Notes: generated by a model not told the origin, from the sequence alone. A stretch of 64,000 bases of DNA from Candidatus Enterococcus moelleringii (GCF_017377575.1 NZ_JAFREM010000015.1:106117-170116); one strand, 5' to 3'; positions 25,611 through 35,649 are shown, counted from the stretch's first letter. Program-made: numbers and translations.

Positions 25611-26327
25611 ATGATCAAGTTAATTATCTGCGACGACGAGGAACACATTATCCAACAGGCAAAACAGTATTTATTACAAGTGGCTAAGGAGCTTTCTTTG
25701 GAGCTGACCATAGACACTTTTTTGTCAGGGGAAGACTTGCTGGCAAGCTATCAACCCAATAGCAGCTCACTGATTATTTTGGATATCGAAATGAAGGGGC
25801 TGGATGGCTTAGCAACGGCGAAACGTTTAAGAGAGCAGCAGGGCTATCGTGGGTTAATCATCTTTTTAACCAATCACGAAAGGCAGCTGTTAACCAGTGA
25901 AGAACGATGCGAAAATCTTGTATTAGAAAAGTCGGCTGAGTATTCAACTTTTGCCCAGCAGCTAAAGCCGATCTTACAGAAGCTGGCACAGGATCAGCAG
26001 GAATTTTCTTTTGTAACAGTGGAGGGTGCAGAAATTACTGTTTTGGCCCAAACTATTTTAGCCTTCTATACTAAACGATTCCAACGTGGGCAAACGGTTC
26101 ATTTAAAAATGACGGATCGGGAATGTACAGTAAAGGCTTCCTTGGATCAAGTGGAAGAACAAGTAGCAGGAAGTACCTTCTATCGAATGAATCCATATCA
26201 ACTGGTGAATCTCAAGCATGTGCTGACGTTAGGGGAGAATTACTTGCTGCTGACGGATCAAACAAAGCTGAAGCTCCAGCGTAAAGAAAAAAAGGCACTG
26301 CAGGATCAGCTTTTTCAAGTTGATTAG
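25611..26327 (+). CDS. LytTR-family response regulator
   Basis: A 238-residue AgrA-like regulator. The receiver has ICDDEEH and the phospho-acceptor Asp in LIILDIEMKG near residue 58. The usual switch Lys appears within LVLEKSAEY. The C-terminal LytTR domain (about 140-238) includes GSTFYRMNPYQLVNLKHVL. It follows AGGAGAAAA and the upstream kinase. A terminator separates it from the pilus operon 300 bases downstream. Activation of that operon is inferred from position only. Confidence 0.92.
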   Translation: MIKLIICDDEEHIIQQAKQYLLQVAKELSLELTIDTFLSGEDLLASYQPNSSSLIILDIEMKGLDGLATAKRLREQQGYRGLIIFLTNHERQLLTSEERCENLVLEKSAEYSTFAQQLKPILQKLAQDQQEFSFVTVEGAEITVLAQTILAFYTKRFQRGQTVHLKMTDRECTVKASLDQVEEQVAGSTFYRMNPYQLVNLKHVLTLGENYLLLTDQTKLKLQRKEKKALQDQLFQVD

Positions 26328-26362
26328 GAGAACTAAATGTATATAACTGAATCAAGGAAGCA

Positions 26363-26392
26363 AAAGCCAATGAATTCGTTCATTGGCTTTTT
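26363..26392 (+). terminator. Rho-independent terminator after the second two-component system
   Basis: AAAGCCAATGAA, TTCG tetraloop, TTCATTGGCTTT and nine T residues. Confidence 0.95.
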
Positions 26393-26485
26393 TTTTATTA
26401 TTCATGGAGCGAATCGGCATCATATACGGCGAATTAGAAGGTTATTATTAATCAGAATTACGATTAAAGATTAAAAAATGCAGGT

Positions 26486-26590
26486 TAACTATCATTTTCG
26501 ACATGTTAGTTGCAAAATCTAAAGTTATCATTCGGATGTCTTACAATAAATTAAGGTTAAGGTTTATACCGTACAAATGTGCGTATAAAT
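26486..26590 (+). promoter_or_regulatory. Pilus operon promoter region with direct repeats
   Basis: The word TATCATT occurs at 26490-26496 and 26526-26532, 36 bp apart, preceded by AACTA- or AGTTA-like bases. A possible -10, TATAAAT, lies at 26584-26590 with no good -35, as in activator-dependent promoters. The repeats could be LytTR sites, but the match is by eye and weak. Confidence 0.35.
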
Positions 26591-26624
26591 GGAAAACTAA
26601 AATAAAAAAAGAGGAGTGAAAAAA

Positions 26625-28715
26625 ATGGTTAAAAGCAAAAATTGGAAACGTCTTTTAACAGGGTTGATGGCGGCGGTAACTCTTGCACCTGTAGCATTAG
26701 CTTTTGGTACTGGAACAGCCTCAGCAGCAGATGCCGGCGATCCGGTAACCATCAATGTACATAAGTATATGTACGAAGATGGAACAGTCAAGTATGATCC
26801 GACTACCGGTGAGGTAACAAAAGAGGGTGCGTATTTCGAGAATGATGGAACGGTACAAACACCGAAGGGAACGGGAGCATCTGATTTAAAACCGTTTGAT
26901 CCAGCGAAAGTAATTAACTTGCCAGGTGGAGGAACAACTACCTTAGGAAATGTTGAATTTACATTGGTGGATATCACAGACTACGCAAAGAACAAAACAG
27001 AAAAAGATATTCTAGATACACTAAAAACTTCAGGTAAATACGATCCAACGCTATATGCAAATTTCATAACTAATAATGTTACTGCTGGAACTACTCCTGA
27101 CAAAAAAGTAATTAATACAGTTAATACACCAGCTTCATTTACTAATGTTGCGACTGGTGGAGCAGCTGGTAAAATCTACATGATTTTAGAGACTGCAGCA
27201 GGTCCTTACGTGACACAACGTACAATTCCAATGATCGTGCATCTGCCATTCACGAATGCAGCAGGTGACGGCTACTTAGATGATATTCATCTATATGGAA
27301 AGAACCAAATTACCCAAGGTGAATTAGACTTCACGAAGTATTCAGAAAATATGGATGCTGGTTCTGAATTATCAAATGCTGTCTTCAACCTGTACAAAGG
27401 AACAGCAGGAAGCGGCCAAACATTACTAAATGATGGAACTTGGGGAGCAGAAACTCCTGCAAATAAAGCAAAACAATTTAAAACAGGTACTGATGGTAAA
27501 TTGACGCCATCTATTACTGGTTTAGAAGTCGGCTCTTATTACCTAGTCGAAATTGGTTTTGATGTAAGCGGCGTAATTCAAGATAAAGATGGTAACGGCA
27601 ACTTGAAGAGTCCAAATGCATTAAACGATGCAGACAACAAATTAGGCTTCACAATTGCAGCTGGCGATACTGGCAAAAAAGAAATCAAATTTGTCAACTT
27701 TATCAAACCTGACGTAGAAAAAGATGTTGAAAATGGCGCATCTAGCGGAAATCATAACTTCAACGTTGGCGATACTATCAACTACGTATCAAAAATTACA
27801 GTTCCAACAGATATTAATGGCGGAAAAATTTTACCAGATGGCACAATCAGTAAACCTTATACTAAATTTGTGTTTAAGGATACGGCTGTTAAAGGATTGA
27901 CTTCAAACGTCACAGCTTTAACAGATGTGAAATTCTTCGAAGCGGATGGAACAACACCAATCGTCTTTACAGAACCAACTGATCTTGACTTTGATGTTTC
28001 AGATCCTACTGCTCCTGGTTACACTGTTGACTTTTTTGAGCTAGCTTTTAAAGCAGGCGGAAATATCAAAAATTTTGCTGGCAAAGAAATCATTGTGAAA
28101 TACTCAATGACAATTAACGAAGAGGCAGTTATCGACAAAGAACAATTAAATACTGTTGATCTAGATTACAGCAATGGACCAGTAACAGATAATGAACATG
28201 ATACTGAAAAAGTTTATACTGGCGGATACAAATGGCAAAAATATGGTGAAGAAGCAGCAGACCAAGATGGTTTAGATGGTGCAGAATTCATCGTAATGAA
28301 CAATATCACTGGGGATCCTGACAACGGAAAATACTTGCAATCAGATCCGATGGTTAGCGGCGAAGTTAAATGGGGAGCAGAATCGACTGCTTTCAAATTC
28401 ACTTCGAAAACTGTTGATGGTGTGAAGGGTGTTATTGCAGTTGGCGGCTTGGAATATGGCAAGTACCAATTGAAAGAAACGAAAGCACCAAATACTTACC
28501 AAAAACTAGTAAATCCAATCGATTTTGAAGTAACTAGCACAAGTTGGACTGACAGCCTTGTTGGCGGTATTTACCAACACAGAATCGAAAATAAGGAAAA
28601 ACCTGAGCTACCAATCACTGGTGGCATGGGTACAATGATCTTTACTGTTTTAGGTTTAACAGTAATGGGTGCTGCAGTTCTTTACACAGTGAAAAACCGT
28701 CGTAAAGCAGCATAA
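26625..28715 (+). CDS. Major pilin (backbone subunit) with LPITG signal
   Basis: A 696-residue sortase-polymerised pilin. A signal peptide ends near ASAADAGD. The pilin-motif-like IHLYGKNQ places the linking Lys near residue 226. Several Ig-like domains follow, including a fimbrial D2-type region at about 220-370. The E-box YQLKETKAP lies near residue 617, where Glu supports an internal isopeptide bond. The C-terminus has LPITG near residue 661, a hydrophobic stretch and KNRRKAA. The ATG at 26625 is used because GAGGAG is 8 bases upstream. It is the first gene of the pilus operon and is followed by a hairpin, probably giving it the highest mRNA level. Confidence 0.92.
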   Translation: MVKSKNWKRLLTGLMAAVTLAPVALAFGTGTASAADAGDPVTINVHKYMYEDGTVKYDPTTGEVTKEGAYFENDGTVQTPKGTGASDLKPFDPAKVINLPGGGTTTLGNVEFTLVDITDYAKNKTEKDILDTLKTSGKYDPTLYANFITNNVTAGTTPDKKVINTVNTPASFTNVATGGAAGKIYMILETAAGPYVTQRTIPMIVHLPFTNAAGDGYLDDIHLYGKNQITQGELDFTKYSENMDAGSELSNAVFNLYKGTAGSGQTLLNDGTWGAETPANKAKQFKTGTDGKLTPSITGLEVGSYYLVEIGFDVSGVIQDKDGNGNLKSPNALNDADNKLGFTIAAGDTGKKEIKFVNFIKPDVEKDVENGASSGNHNFNVGDTINYVSKITVPTDINGGKILPDGTISKPYTKFVFKDTAVKGLTSNVTALTDVKFFEADGTTPIVFTEPTDLDFDVSDPTAPGYTVDFFELAFKAGGNIKNFAGKEIIVKYSMTINEEAVIDKEQLNTVDLDYSNGPVTDNEHDTEKVYTGGYKWQKYGEEAADQDGLDGAEFIVMNNITGDPDNGKYLQSDPMVSGEVKWGAESTAFKFTSKTVDGVKGVIAVGGLEYGKYQLKETKAPNTYQKLVNPIDFEVTSTSWTDSLVGGIYQHRIENKEKPELPITGGMGTMIFTVLGLTVMGAAVLYTVKNRRKAA

Positions 28716-28723
28716 TTTCTCCT

Positions 28724-28753
28724 CTGAATGAGAAGCTTTGGCTTCTCATTCAG
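28724..28753 (+). terminator. Intra-operon hairpin after the major pilin
   Basis: CTGAATGAGAAGC and GCTTCTCATTCAG form a perfect 13-bp stem with a TTTG loop. The tail is T-poor, so readthrough to the sortase gene is expected. It may stabilise the pilin mRNA. Confidence 0.75.
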
Positions 28754-28805
28754 TCTTACATAGTCACACATTTTTAACTTACATATCTAATTGGAGGGAG
28801 GGCAT

Positions 28806-29735
28806 ATGGCGAAACGAAAACAACTACGAAAAAGAAACCAAAGACGCACAAACAATAAATTTCAAAACGCCGTCGCGGTCATTTTATTCTTGCTGGGATT
28901 GGGGCTCTTCTTGTACCCCACCATCAGCAACTACATAATGGTGCGCTCCCAAACCATGGTGGTAGAGCATTACGAACAAACCATCGAAGAAATACCAAAA
29001 GAGAAAAAAGAAGACTTAAAGGAAAAAATCAAAAGCTATAACCAGCAGCAAAGTGGCGTAGGACCGGCTGTTCAGGAAATAAAAGGAAATAACAAAGACG
29101 AAGAAGGCAATGAAGTTTTTGATGTGATGCAGGCGATGCTGGGAGAAGAAGTCGCTACTTTGACCATTCCCAAAATCCACATCACCATCCCCGTCTATCA
29201 AGGAACCAGCGAGGAAGTGCTGCAAAAAGGTACAGGATTATTAGAAGGCAGCGCCATTCCGATTGGCGGCATGGGAACACACGCGGTCATTACTGGTCAC
29301 AGCGGATTGCCCAGTGCCAAGATATTTACCGATTTACCAAAGATTAAAGTCGGCGACCGATTTTACATTCAATCGCTGGATGAGAAATTGGCCTATCAAG
29401 TGGATCAGCTATTAACCGTGACCCCGGAAGAAACCGATGCCCTAAGAGCAGAGACCGATAAGGAATACGCGACCTTGATTACTTGTGTGCCGATTTCAGT
29501 CAATAGTCATCGGCTATTTGTTCGCGGGCACCGGGTTCCCTTTAAGGAAACGAAAAAGGTAGCGGATGATAAAAAAGCACAACGCAGCTTCAAGTGGGAT
29601 CGGGTGAAGGAATACATCGTCTTTGCCGCGATCATCATTTTAATGATTTTAATCATTGCGTATTTAAGATATCGAAGAAGGAAAAAACAACAAGTTGGAG
29701 GTGAGCAGGTTGAAAGGAAAAATGAAAAAGGGTAG
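28806..29735 (+). CDS. srtC: Class C (pilin-polymerising) sortase
   Basis: A membrane transpeptidase of 309 residues that links pilin subunits. An N-terminal basic stretch and membrane helix (about 25-45, FLLGLGLFLYPTISNY) and a C-terminal second helix (about 265-290) are typical of class C. Catalytic His is in ITGHSGLP, Cys in TLITCVP and Arg in RLFVRGHRV. The ATG at 28806 follows GGAGGGAGG. It overlaps the next gene by 26 bases. It is closely related to the second sortase at 35670-36548; which pilin each prefers cannot be told. Confidence 0.95.
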   Translation: MAKRKQLRKRNQRRTNNKFQNAVAVILFLLGLGLFLYPTISNYIMVRSQTMVVEHYEQTIEEIPKEKKEDLKEKIKSYNQQQSGVGPAVQEIKGNNKDEEGNEVFDVMQAMLGEEVATLTIPKIHITIPVYQGTSEEVLQKGTGLLEGSAIPIGGMGTHAVITGHSGLPSAKIFTDLPKIKVGDRFYIQSLDEKLAYQVDQLLTVTPEETDALRAETDKEYATLITCVPISVNSHRLFVRGHRVPFKETKKVADDKKAQRSFKWDRVKEYIVFAAIIILMILIIAYLRYRRRKKQQVGGEQVERKNEKG

Positions 29736-30942
29736 TTGGTTAGGGTTGTTTTCATTGATACTATGTTTCGTTGGATTCATGGTATCTAATGGAGCGGAAG
29801 CAGCGGAAGAAACGACAAAGGTGATGATTCACCGAATTGCGTTTTCCGGGGAAAGTGCCTCAGATGTCTCCTTCAACAATAATGGTCAAGCGATAAAGGA
29901 AGAAGATTTAATGGGCGGACGCCCGCTGGAGGGAGCCACCTTTTGTGTTTATGATGTCAGTGCCCGCTTTTATGAATTGACCGAAGCAGGAACGGCTCCA
30001 CAGGAAGCACAAAAGAAAATCAGTGAAGAAGCTGATCAAGCTGTAGAAAAAAACGAGATCAGTCAGTATAAAAAGGTTGCAGAGGATAAAACCGGAAAAG
30101 ACGGCATCGTCACTTTTGAGTTAGCCACGTATCATTCTGGTACAACAGGAAAAGTTTATTTGTTTATGGAAACTGGCGTACCTGACCACGTACCTTATAA
30201 ATCCAGCAATATAGTAGTGGGCTTACCTTATGCCGACATAGGCAGCGATAATATTCTGCATCTGTATCCCAAAAATCAGCTGCAAATTCGCAGACCATTT
30301 TTCTACAAATACGGACGGGAAAGCACAAATCCAGCAGAAGACAAGAAACTAGCTGGCGCAGAATTTCGGGTTTCAAAAGAAATGAATGGGAAAACCTATT
30401 ATCTGCACAAAGATATGTACAACAACAATAACGCTTGGGTAGAAGACGAAAACGACGCAGGAATCCTAACGGTCATTTCAGATCAAAATGGTTTGGTGGA
30501 ATTAGGGGATTATATTTTACCAGCAGGAATCTACTATTTTGAAGAAACCAAAGCCCCGGCAGGCTACGAAATCACTAATGAATCAAGAAGAGTCCAAGTT
30601 GAGATCCCAGCGAACTTTAATCAGCCAATCACCGTAACCGTGGGCAGTACTACCAGCTCGATGAATGAGTCAAAAGTGATCAATATCAAGACACCAAATA
30701 TACCACCAGAAGAACCAAATGAACCAAATGAGCCGGGAGAACCCGGTCAACCAGGTGTGCCAGACGGACCAAGTCCTAGATTGCCTTCAACAGCTGGCGG
30801 AACAACGACACCAGCTAGTACTAGAAAATTACCGCAGACTGGGACGCAGCAAGCAATCGGCTTAGCCCTTCTAGGTGTGCTGATTCTTGTCACAGTCGCA
30901 GGCATCCTAATTAAACGATATCAAACCAAGGGGGAGAAATGA
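29710..30942 (+). CDS. Minor pilin, probable basal subunit, with LPQTG signal
   Basis: A 410-residue secreted pilin. The likely start is TTG at 29710, after GGAGGTG. The signal peptide ends near GAEAAEE. A pilin-like LHLYPKNQ lies near residue 190, and an E-box EETKAPAGYE near residue 280. Next come a Pro-rich linker (PPEEPNEPNEPGEPGQPG) at about 334-352, then LPQTG, a hydrophobic helix and KRYQTKGEK. A Pro-rich tail and a canonical anchor fit basal pilins that housekeeping sortase attaches to peptidoglycan. The start overlaps the sortase gene and the end overlaps the next gene (ATGA), so the three are translationally coupled. Confidence 0.88.
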   Translation: MKGKMKKGSWLGLFSLILCFVGFMVSNGAEAAEETTKVMIHRIAFSGESASDVSFNNNGQAIKEEDLMGGRPLEGATFCVYDVSARFYELTEAGTAPQEAQKKISEEADQAVEKNEISQYKKVAEDKTGKDGIVTFELATYHSGTTGKVYLFMETGVPDHVPYKSSNIVVGLPYADIGSDNILHLYPKNQLQIRRPFFYKYGRESTNPAEDKKLAGAEFRVSKEMNGKTYYLHKDMYNNNNAWVEDENDAGILTVISDQNGLVELGDYILPAGIYYFEETKAPAGYEITNESRRVQVEIPANFNQPITVTVGSTTSSMNESKVINIKTPNIPPEEPNEPNEPGEPGQPGVPDGPSPRLPSTAGGTTTPASTRKLPQTGTQQAIGLALLGVLILVTVAGILIKRYQTKGEK

Positions 30943-33900
30943 TGAAGAAGAAGTTTTCGATCATAGGAACGATCATCTACTTAACGTGCCTACTCTTTCC
31001 CATGTTCCAACCAGTTTTGACCGCAGTGGCCGAGGATAAACAGCCGCAGCTATTTACAGTCAGCCATAATGGGGCAGAAATTAAGGCCGACCAAGAGATT
31101 GAAGCCAGTGATAATAATATTATTCAGATTCAAGCTACCGGAAACTTCACCTTGAAGATTCCCCAAAGCGAAAGCTATGAAATAGGTTTGCTGACAGAGG
31201 AAGAGCAGCAAGAACTTAAAAATAATGCAAAAGAAACCGATAAGCTTTCCTTTGATGTAACTGCTGGCGAATCAGACTATCAACTACAACTGGAAAAAGG
31301 CATGAAGGCTTATTTCAAAGTTAATCTGTTAGCTGAAGCAGCTTTATTAGAAGGAACGGCAAGCTTTGAAGATGTTAATTTGCCTGAAACAAAAGTGGGT
31401 ATAATTCATTTAGTACAGCCAGCTCAACCAGAGCCTGAGGTAAGTGAAAGTCAGGAAGAGGAAGCTGGGCAGACTTCGGAAGCAACAGAAGAATCGATAG
31501 CTGAGGAGACAACAGAAAGCTCTAGTGAAGAAAAAAAAGTCATCTTCTACAAAGACGGCGAGACATTAGACGCTAAAAAAAAGTTAACGGTTGAAGAAGG
31601 AAAATCTTTTAACCCTACCAAAAATATCGAAGCAAAAGCTGAGGATGGTTCAGAAAGCTACGAAGTAAAAGCAAAGGTTTATCAAAATGACAAAGAATTA
31701 AAATTGAAAAAGAATACCTTTAAACCTGAAGCAGATAACACCTACTTCATTCAATATGAAGCCATTGAAGAAAAAACAAACGAAGCTGTTAGTCAAACGA
31801 GTATTGGGTTGTTCATAAGTAATGGTAGTGTGGATGTGTCATTGGAGTGGGTAACTGATGTTGCAGGTGAGAAAGAAACACGAGATTTTTCAATTGGAAA
31901 GACAAGAACAACTGTGATCAATTATCGACTAAACATCGATACAGGCGGGACAGTCTACCAGCCAGGAGAGTTGGAAATAACTTTACCTGCTAGTCAATTT
32001 GTCTTTTCTAACACAACCGGATTAACAGCAGCACTTGGTTTTCACAAAGATCATATTTCACTCAGACCATATGATGAAGCTGGTCCGACGGATATCTATG
32101 GCTATAAAGTATCGGCAGACGGAAAGACACTAACGATTACCAATAAGTACACAGTTAGCGGAGCAGGGGGCAACTCATTTGAAATTGGTGCAGTATTCAA
32201 AACGACCGATCGTAAATACAATGGGCAGAATGTAGGTGTTTTCGGAAGGCAAGTGGTGGATGGAACAAGTGCCAAGATTAAGTTTAATGTTACTGATAAG
32301 ACAAAAACAGCTGCAAACCAACGCAATTTTTCAACAAATGAATTAAAGGTAACGCTTAGAACAAATTATGTAAAAAATCAAACTCAAAAATGGTATAACG
32401 CGTTTAATCCTTATCAAAATTGGGATGTAAACATGTATGGCGAAAGGCCAAGTGATTTTGAAAATTATCGCTGGGGATCATTTACCTATAAAGAGACAAT
32501 TTCTGATGATAATCAAAAAGTAATGGAGGTAAGAGTAAAAGACTCAGTTAGTGTTTACAAAGATGGTGCTGTTACACCAGTCCCAGGTAATGCAGTGAAA
32601 ATAATTTGGCCTTCTTCAGGGAATTCTGATAAAGATATGATGGTCGAACCTGATGGGGGATTCAGTAATCGGACTGTCAACGGGAATTCCATTAATTGGT
32701 CTTTCAAATATAACCGAAATGCTTCGGCTTTTTACGATAATAAGGATCCTAAAACAATTAATTTTCATTACTTAGTGGGAATACCTAAAACACGGATCAA
32801 TGCTGGAGACTCGATGCGGAACAATATCGAGACAACTTATCATGATCTTGATAAAAACAACACTCTTTTGGATCGAAACAGCGCCGAGGCAAGTGTTCGG
32901 ATGGAGGAATATCGATTTATATATCCTCCAGGAGATACCACCTATTCATCAAAGAGAATCTCTTACTATAATACAAGTGACCCTGTAATGAATCCTGAAG
33001 TGTATTACGTAAAAGAAGAAAGGGGTAATCGTGATACAATCGATCGAGATATGGTATTGAATGTCTTGAAATCAGGAGTCGATGTCAAGATGCGCGCAGC
33101 TTGGGTGAATTTTGGCATAAACCACGCGCAAGGGAATACCGTACCCTATTCAATGGAAATGTATGATGATCATACTCGATGGAAAATGACCAATACAAAT
33201 TCAGTTTTAATGGGTCCGGATGATTTCTACTTTTCAAAAATACAGATTAATTCGGATACCCTCATGCCCAATGAAAGCAAAAAATATAACCAGCCTAATG
33301 GTGTTGTTTTGAGTAATTTGAGAGTTGAGTATCAAGATAATCTTTTGAGTGGTTGGAAAGAAGGACCCATTATTGCTCCAACAGTTGAAAAAAATGGAGG
33401 TACCAATCCTGATGGAACTAAGTATGATCTGTATTTTTGGGGTACTAGCAAGCATGGGTATAGGACGATTGACCTAGAAGCTTTAGGGATCAAAGCCCAC
33501 CGCTATCGTTTAGTCACAGTTGACGAGAATGGAAAAAAAGCCGGCGTTCTGGGTCAAGTCAATGTATCAATTGAGGGAATAATGTGTTTTAAAGGTGTGA
33601 ATCCAAAAGATGGAAAAGAAACACAGCTGGAAAAATGGTTTGCTGATAGCAAAGTAGATACCTCTTCTATGACCTATCATAATTTTTCGGGATTTAAAGT
33701 AGAAGCAAAAAGTGAAGGTTCTGCTGGGGTTAGTTGGACTGTTTTGAATCCAGATTTAAACCCTAATAATAGTCGTATTCCAACAGATCCAGGTGAGTAT
33801 GGAAATTATCTCGAACGAAGAGAAGCAAATGCTACTATCGGCAATGCTAAGCCGAAAGCAATACTGACTAAAAAGGCATCCCAAACCAATGAGGTTGCTG

Positions 33901-35594
33901 AAAAAAGAAACAAAGTAAAATGGTCTGTAAATTGGGCTGAAGGGTACGAAACTACTAATAATGGCGATTATGTAATAAAAGATTTGTTTGATGATGGGTC
34001 CTTAACTGTTCCGATCCGTCCTAAGGTTGTACTAACAGATTTACTGCCCGCCGGACATACCTATGCAGATACGACATCGGTCAGTTATCGTGAGGTCGTT
34101 CTGAATAGCTCGCAATATACTGTTGAAGTGGTAGATCCGAATTATAAAGATAGCGGCCGACAATTAGTAGAGCTGACCATCGATGGAGATTCTGTTAGTG
34201 AAAAATCTGGAAGTTCCTATTTTAGGGATGCGGACTTGAAGCTTCGGGGGAACAATGTAAGTTGGGAACTTCAATCTAATGTTACTTGGGGTGATCGACG
34301 TTTAGCAAATGAAAATTACAATACGACCAATCGAAATTCGGTAACTATTTCATTGTTTGACGATAAGGATATCGCTCAGGAAATGTTAGCTGATGGATTA
34401 GGTCGTAACGAGGCGAATGCTGTCGTCATGCGTGGTTTAGGTAATATTAGATTAGCCTATCTCGGCCATATAAGTGGGGCTAACGATAAAATAAAAAATA
34501 ATATGACTAGCTTTGGAGAGATCGAACTTTCAGGAGTTACTTCAGTCCAAACGGGTCTGACAAAATTGGTTAAAGGAAATATGCCGGGTGCAGGATTTAA
34601 TCAATCGGATGTTGGTGTACACAAACCGGATGGAACTTATGATTACCGACTAGATTTCACTTCAGAGGGGGATGACAATAATTATATCGAAAATGTTATT
34701 CTTTTTGACAGGCTTGAACATGTAGACAGTCAAGGCTATACACAAGGGTGGAAGGGCACCTTAAATAGTGTCGATTTAAGTTACGTGCAGAGTCGAGGAA
34801 TCGATGCAAAAGTCTATATATCTAGTTCAATCTACGCACCAATGTTTGGACCAAATCATCCGTATGACTTTGCAAACTATCCAACATGGATACCACTTGC
34901 TACAGCTACACCACAGCAGATAGCAGCAACGAAAAGCATTGCAATTGATTTAAGGAAATTGAAAACTGGATTACCTTGTCGATTTACCGCCAATGACTAT
35001 ATTAACGTAACAATCAAGATGAATATGCCGGATAATTTCCCATCATTGCCTAAAGCATACAATGTGCCGTGGTTATCTGCCAGTAAGGTAGTTTCGGGAA
35101 TAACTAATGATGCGCTGACTGAAGGAACCTATACGGAATTTGAATTAATCAGAAACCCTGATCTGATCATTGTGAAACAAGACATGGATAAACCTTCAAC
35201 CAAACTAAACGGCGTAACATTCGAAGTCGAATATCCTGACGGGACGAAAAAAGATCATACAACTAGCGGTCAAGGGCAAATCAAAGTGACTGATCTAGAG
35301 CCAGGGAAGTATAAGCTGCGAGAGAAATCTACTAAGCTTGGTTATGAAATCCTAACCGAAACATATGAATTCACAGTCAATCAGGATAGGACAATCACAC
35401 ATCAAAAAGACTCGACCTATTGGAAATACAACTACAAGGACAACACGATCACGCTAACCGTCTACAACCGCAGGAAATTCACTCTGCCATTTACAGGTGG
35501 TTCGGGTGTAGTCATTAACTTGCTAGCGATTGTGGCAATTGTAGTTGTCGTAGGACTTGGCTGGTACTTGAAAAAATATCGTTTTACTGCTTGA
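30942..35594 (+). CDS. Large LPFTG surface protein, candidate pilus tip adhesin
   Basis: A secreted protein of about 1550 residues. An ATG three bases upstream (30939) is possible, but GGGGAG fits 30942 better. The signal peptide ends near TAVAEDK. A Glu/Ser/Thr-rich linker lies near residues 165-195. Residues about 290-1390 appear to be a series of beta-rich adhesin domains. A SpaA/prealbumin-like domain with a GYEILTE end is at about 1410-1490. The anchor is LPFTG, a hydrophobic span and KKYRFTA. I see no von Willebrand A motif (DxSxS), unlike the EbpA/RrgA tip proteins. It is encoded between the basal pilin and the second sortase, which fits a tip role. Confidence 0.85.
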   Translation: MKKKFSIIGTIIYLTCLLFPMFQPVLTAVAEDKQPQLFTVSHNGAEIKADQEIEASDNNIIQIQATGNFTLKIPQSESYEIGLLTEEEQQELKNNAKETDKLSFDVTAGESDYQLQLEKGMKAYFKVNLLAEAALLEGTASFEDVNLPETKVGIIHLVQPAQPEPEVSESQEEEAGQTSEATEESIAEETTESSSEEKKVIFYKDGETLDAKKKLTVEEGKSFNPTKNIEAKAEDGSESYEVKAKVYQNDKELKLKKNTFKPEADNTYFIQYEAIEEKTNEAVSQTSIGLFISNGSVDVSLEWVTDVAGEKETRDFSIGKTRTTVINYRLNIDTGGTVYQPGELEITLPASQFVFSNTTGLTAALGFHKDHISLRPYDEAGPTDIYGYKVSADGKTLTITNKYTVSGAGGNSFEIGAVFKTTDRKYNGQNVGVFGRQVVDGTSAKIKFNVTDKTKTAANQRNFSTNELKVTLRTNYVKNQTQKWYNAFNPYQNWDVNMYGERPSDFENYRWGSFTYKETISDDNQKVMEVRVKDSVSVYKDGAVTPVPGNAVKIIWPSSGNSDKDMMVEPDGGFSNRTVNGNSINWSFKYNRNASAFYDNKDPKTINFHYLVGIPKTRINAGDSMRNNIETTYHDLDKNNTLLDRNSAEASVRMEEYRFIYPPGDTTYSSKRISYYNTSDPVMNPEVYYVKEERGNRDTIDRDMVLNVLKSGVDVKMRAAWVNFGINHAQGNTVPYSMEMYDDHTRWKMTNTNSVLMGPDDFYFSKIQINSDTLMPNESKKYNQPNGVVLSNLRVEYQDNLLSGWKEGPIIAPTVEKNGGTNPDGTKYDLYFWGTSKHGYRTIDLEALGIKAHRYRLVTVDENGKKAGVLGQVNVSIEGIMCFKGVNPKDGKETQLEKWFADSKVDTSSMTYHNFSGFKVEAKSEGSAGVSWTVLNPDLNPNNSRIPTDPGEYGNYLERREANATIGNAKPKAILTKKASQTNEVAEKRNKVKWSVNWAEGYETTNNGDYVIKDLFDDGSLTVPIRPKVVLTDLLPAGHTYADTTSVSYREVVLNSSQYTVEVVDPNYKDSGRQLVELTIDGDSVSEKSGSSYFRDADLKLRGNNVSWELQSNVTWGDRRLANENYNTTNRNSVTISLFDDKDIAQEMLADGLGRNEANAVVMRGLGNIRLAYLGHISGANDKIKNNMTSFGEIELSGVTSVQTGLTKLVKGNMPGAGFNQSDVGVHKPDGTYDYRLDFTSEGDDNNYIENVILFDRLEHVDSQGYTQGWKGTLNSVDLSYVQSRGIDAKVYISSSIYAPMFGPNHPYDFANYPTWIPLATATPQQIAATKSIAIDLRKLKTGLPCRFTANDYINVTIKMNMPDNFPSLPKAYNVPWLSASKVVSGITNDALTEGTYTEFELIRNPDLIIVKQDMDKPSTKLNGVTFEVEYPDGTKKDHTTSGQGQIKVTDLEPGKYKLREKSTKLGYEILTETYEFTVNQDRTITHQKDSTYWKYNYKDNTITLTVYNRRKFTLPFTGGSGVVINLLAIVAIVVVVGLGWYLKKYRFTA

Positions 35595-35617
35595 TAAAAA
35601 GAAACTAGAATCGAGTG

Positions 35618-35649
35618 AAAACGGCGTAAAACGTAATTACGCCGTTTTT
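35618..35649 (+). terminator. Intra-operon terminator-like hairpin after the tip protein
   Basis: AAAACGGCGTAA pairs with TTACGCCGTTTTT across a 7-base loop and ends in five T residues. The next gene starts 20 bases later, so it probably attenuates transcription into the second sortase. Confidence 0.85.
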
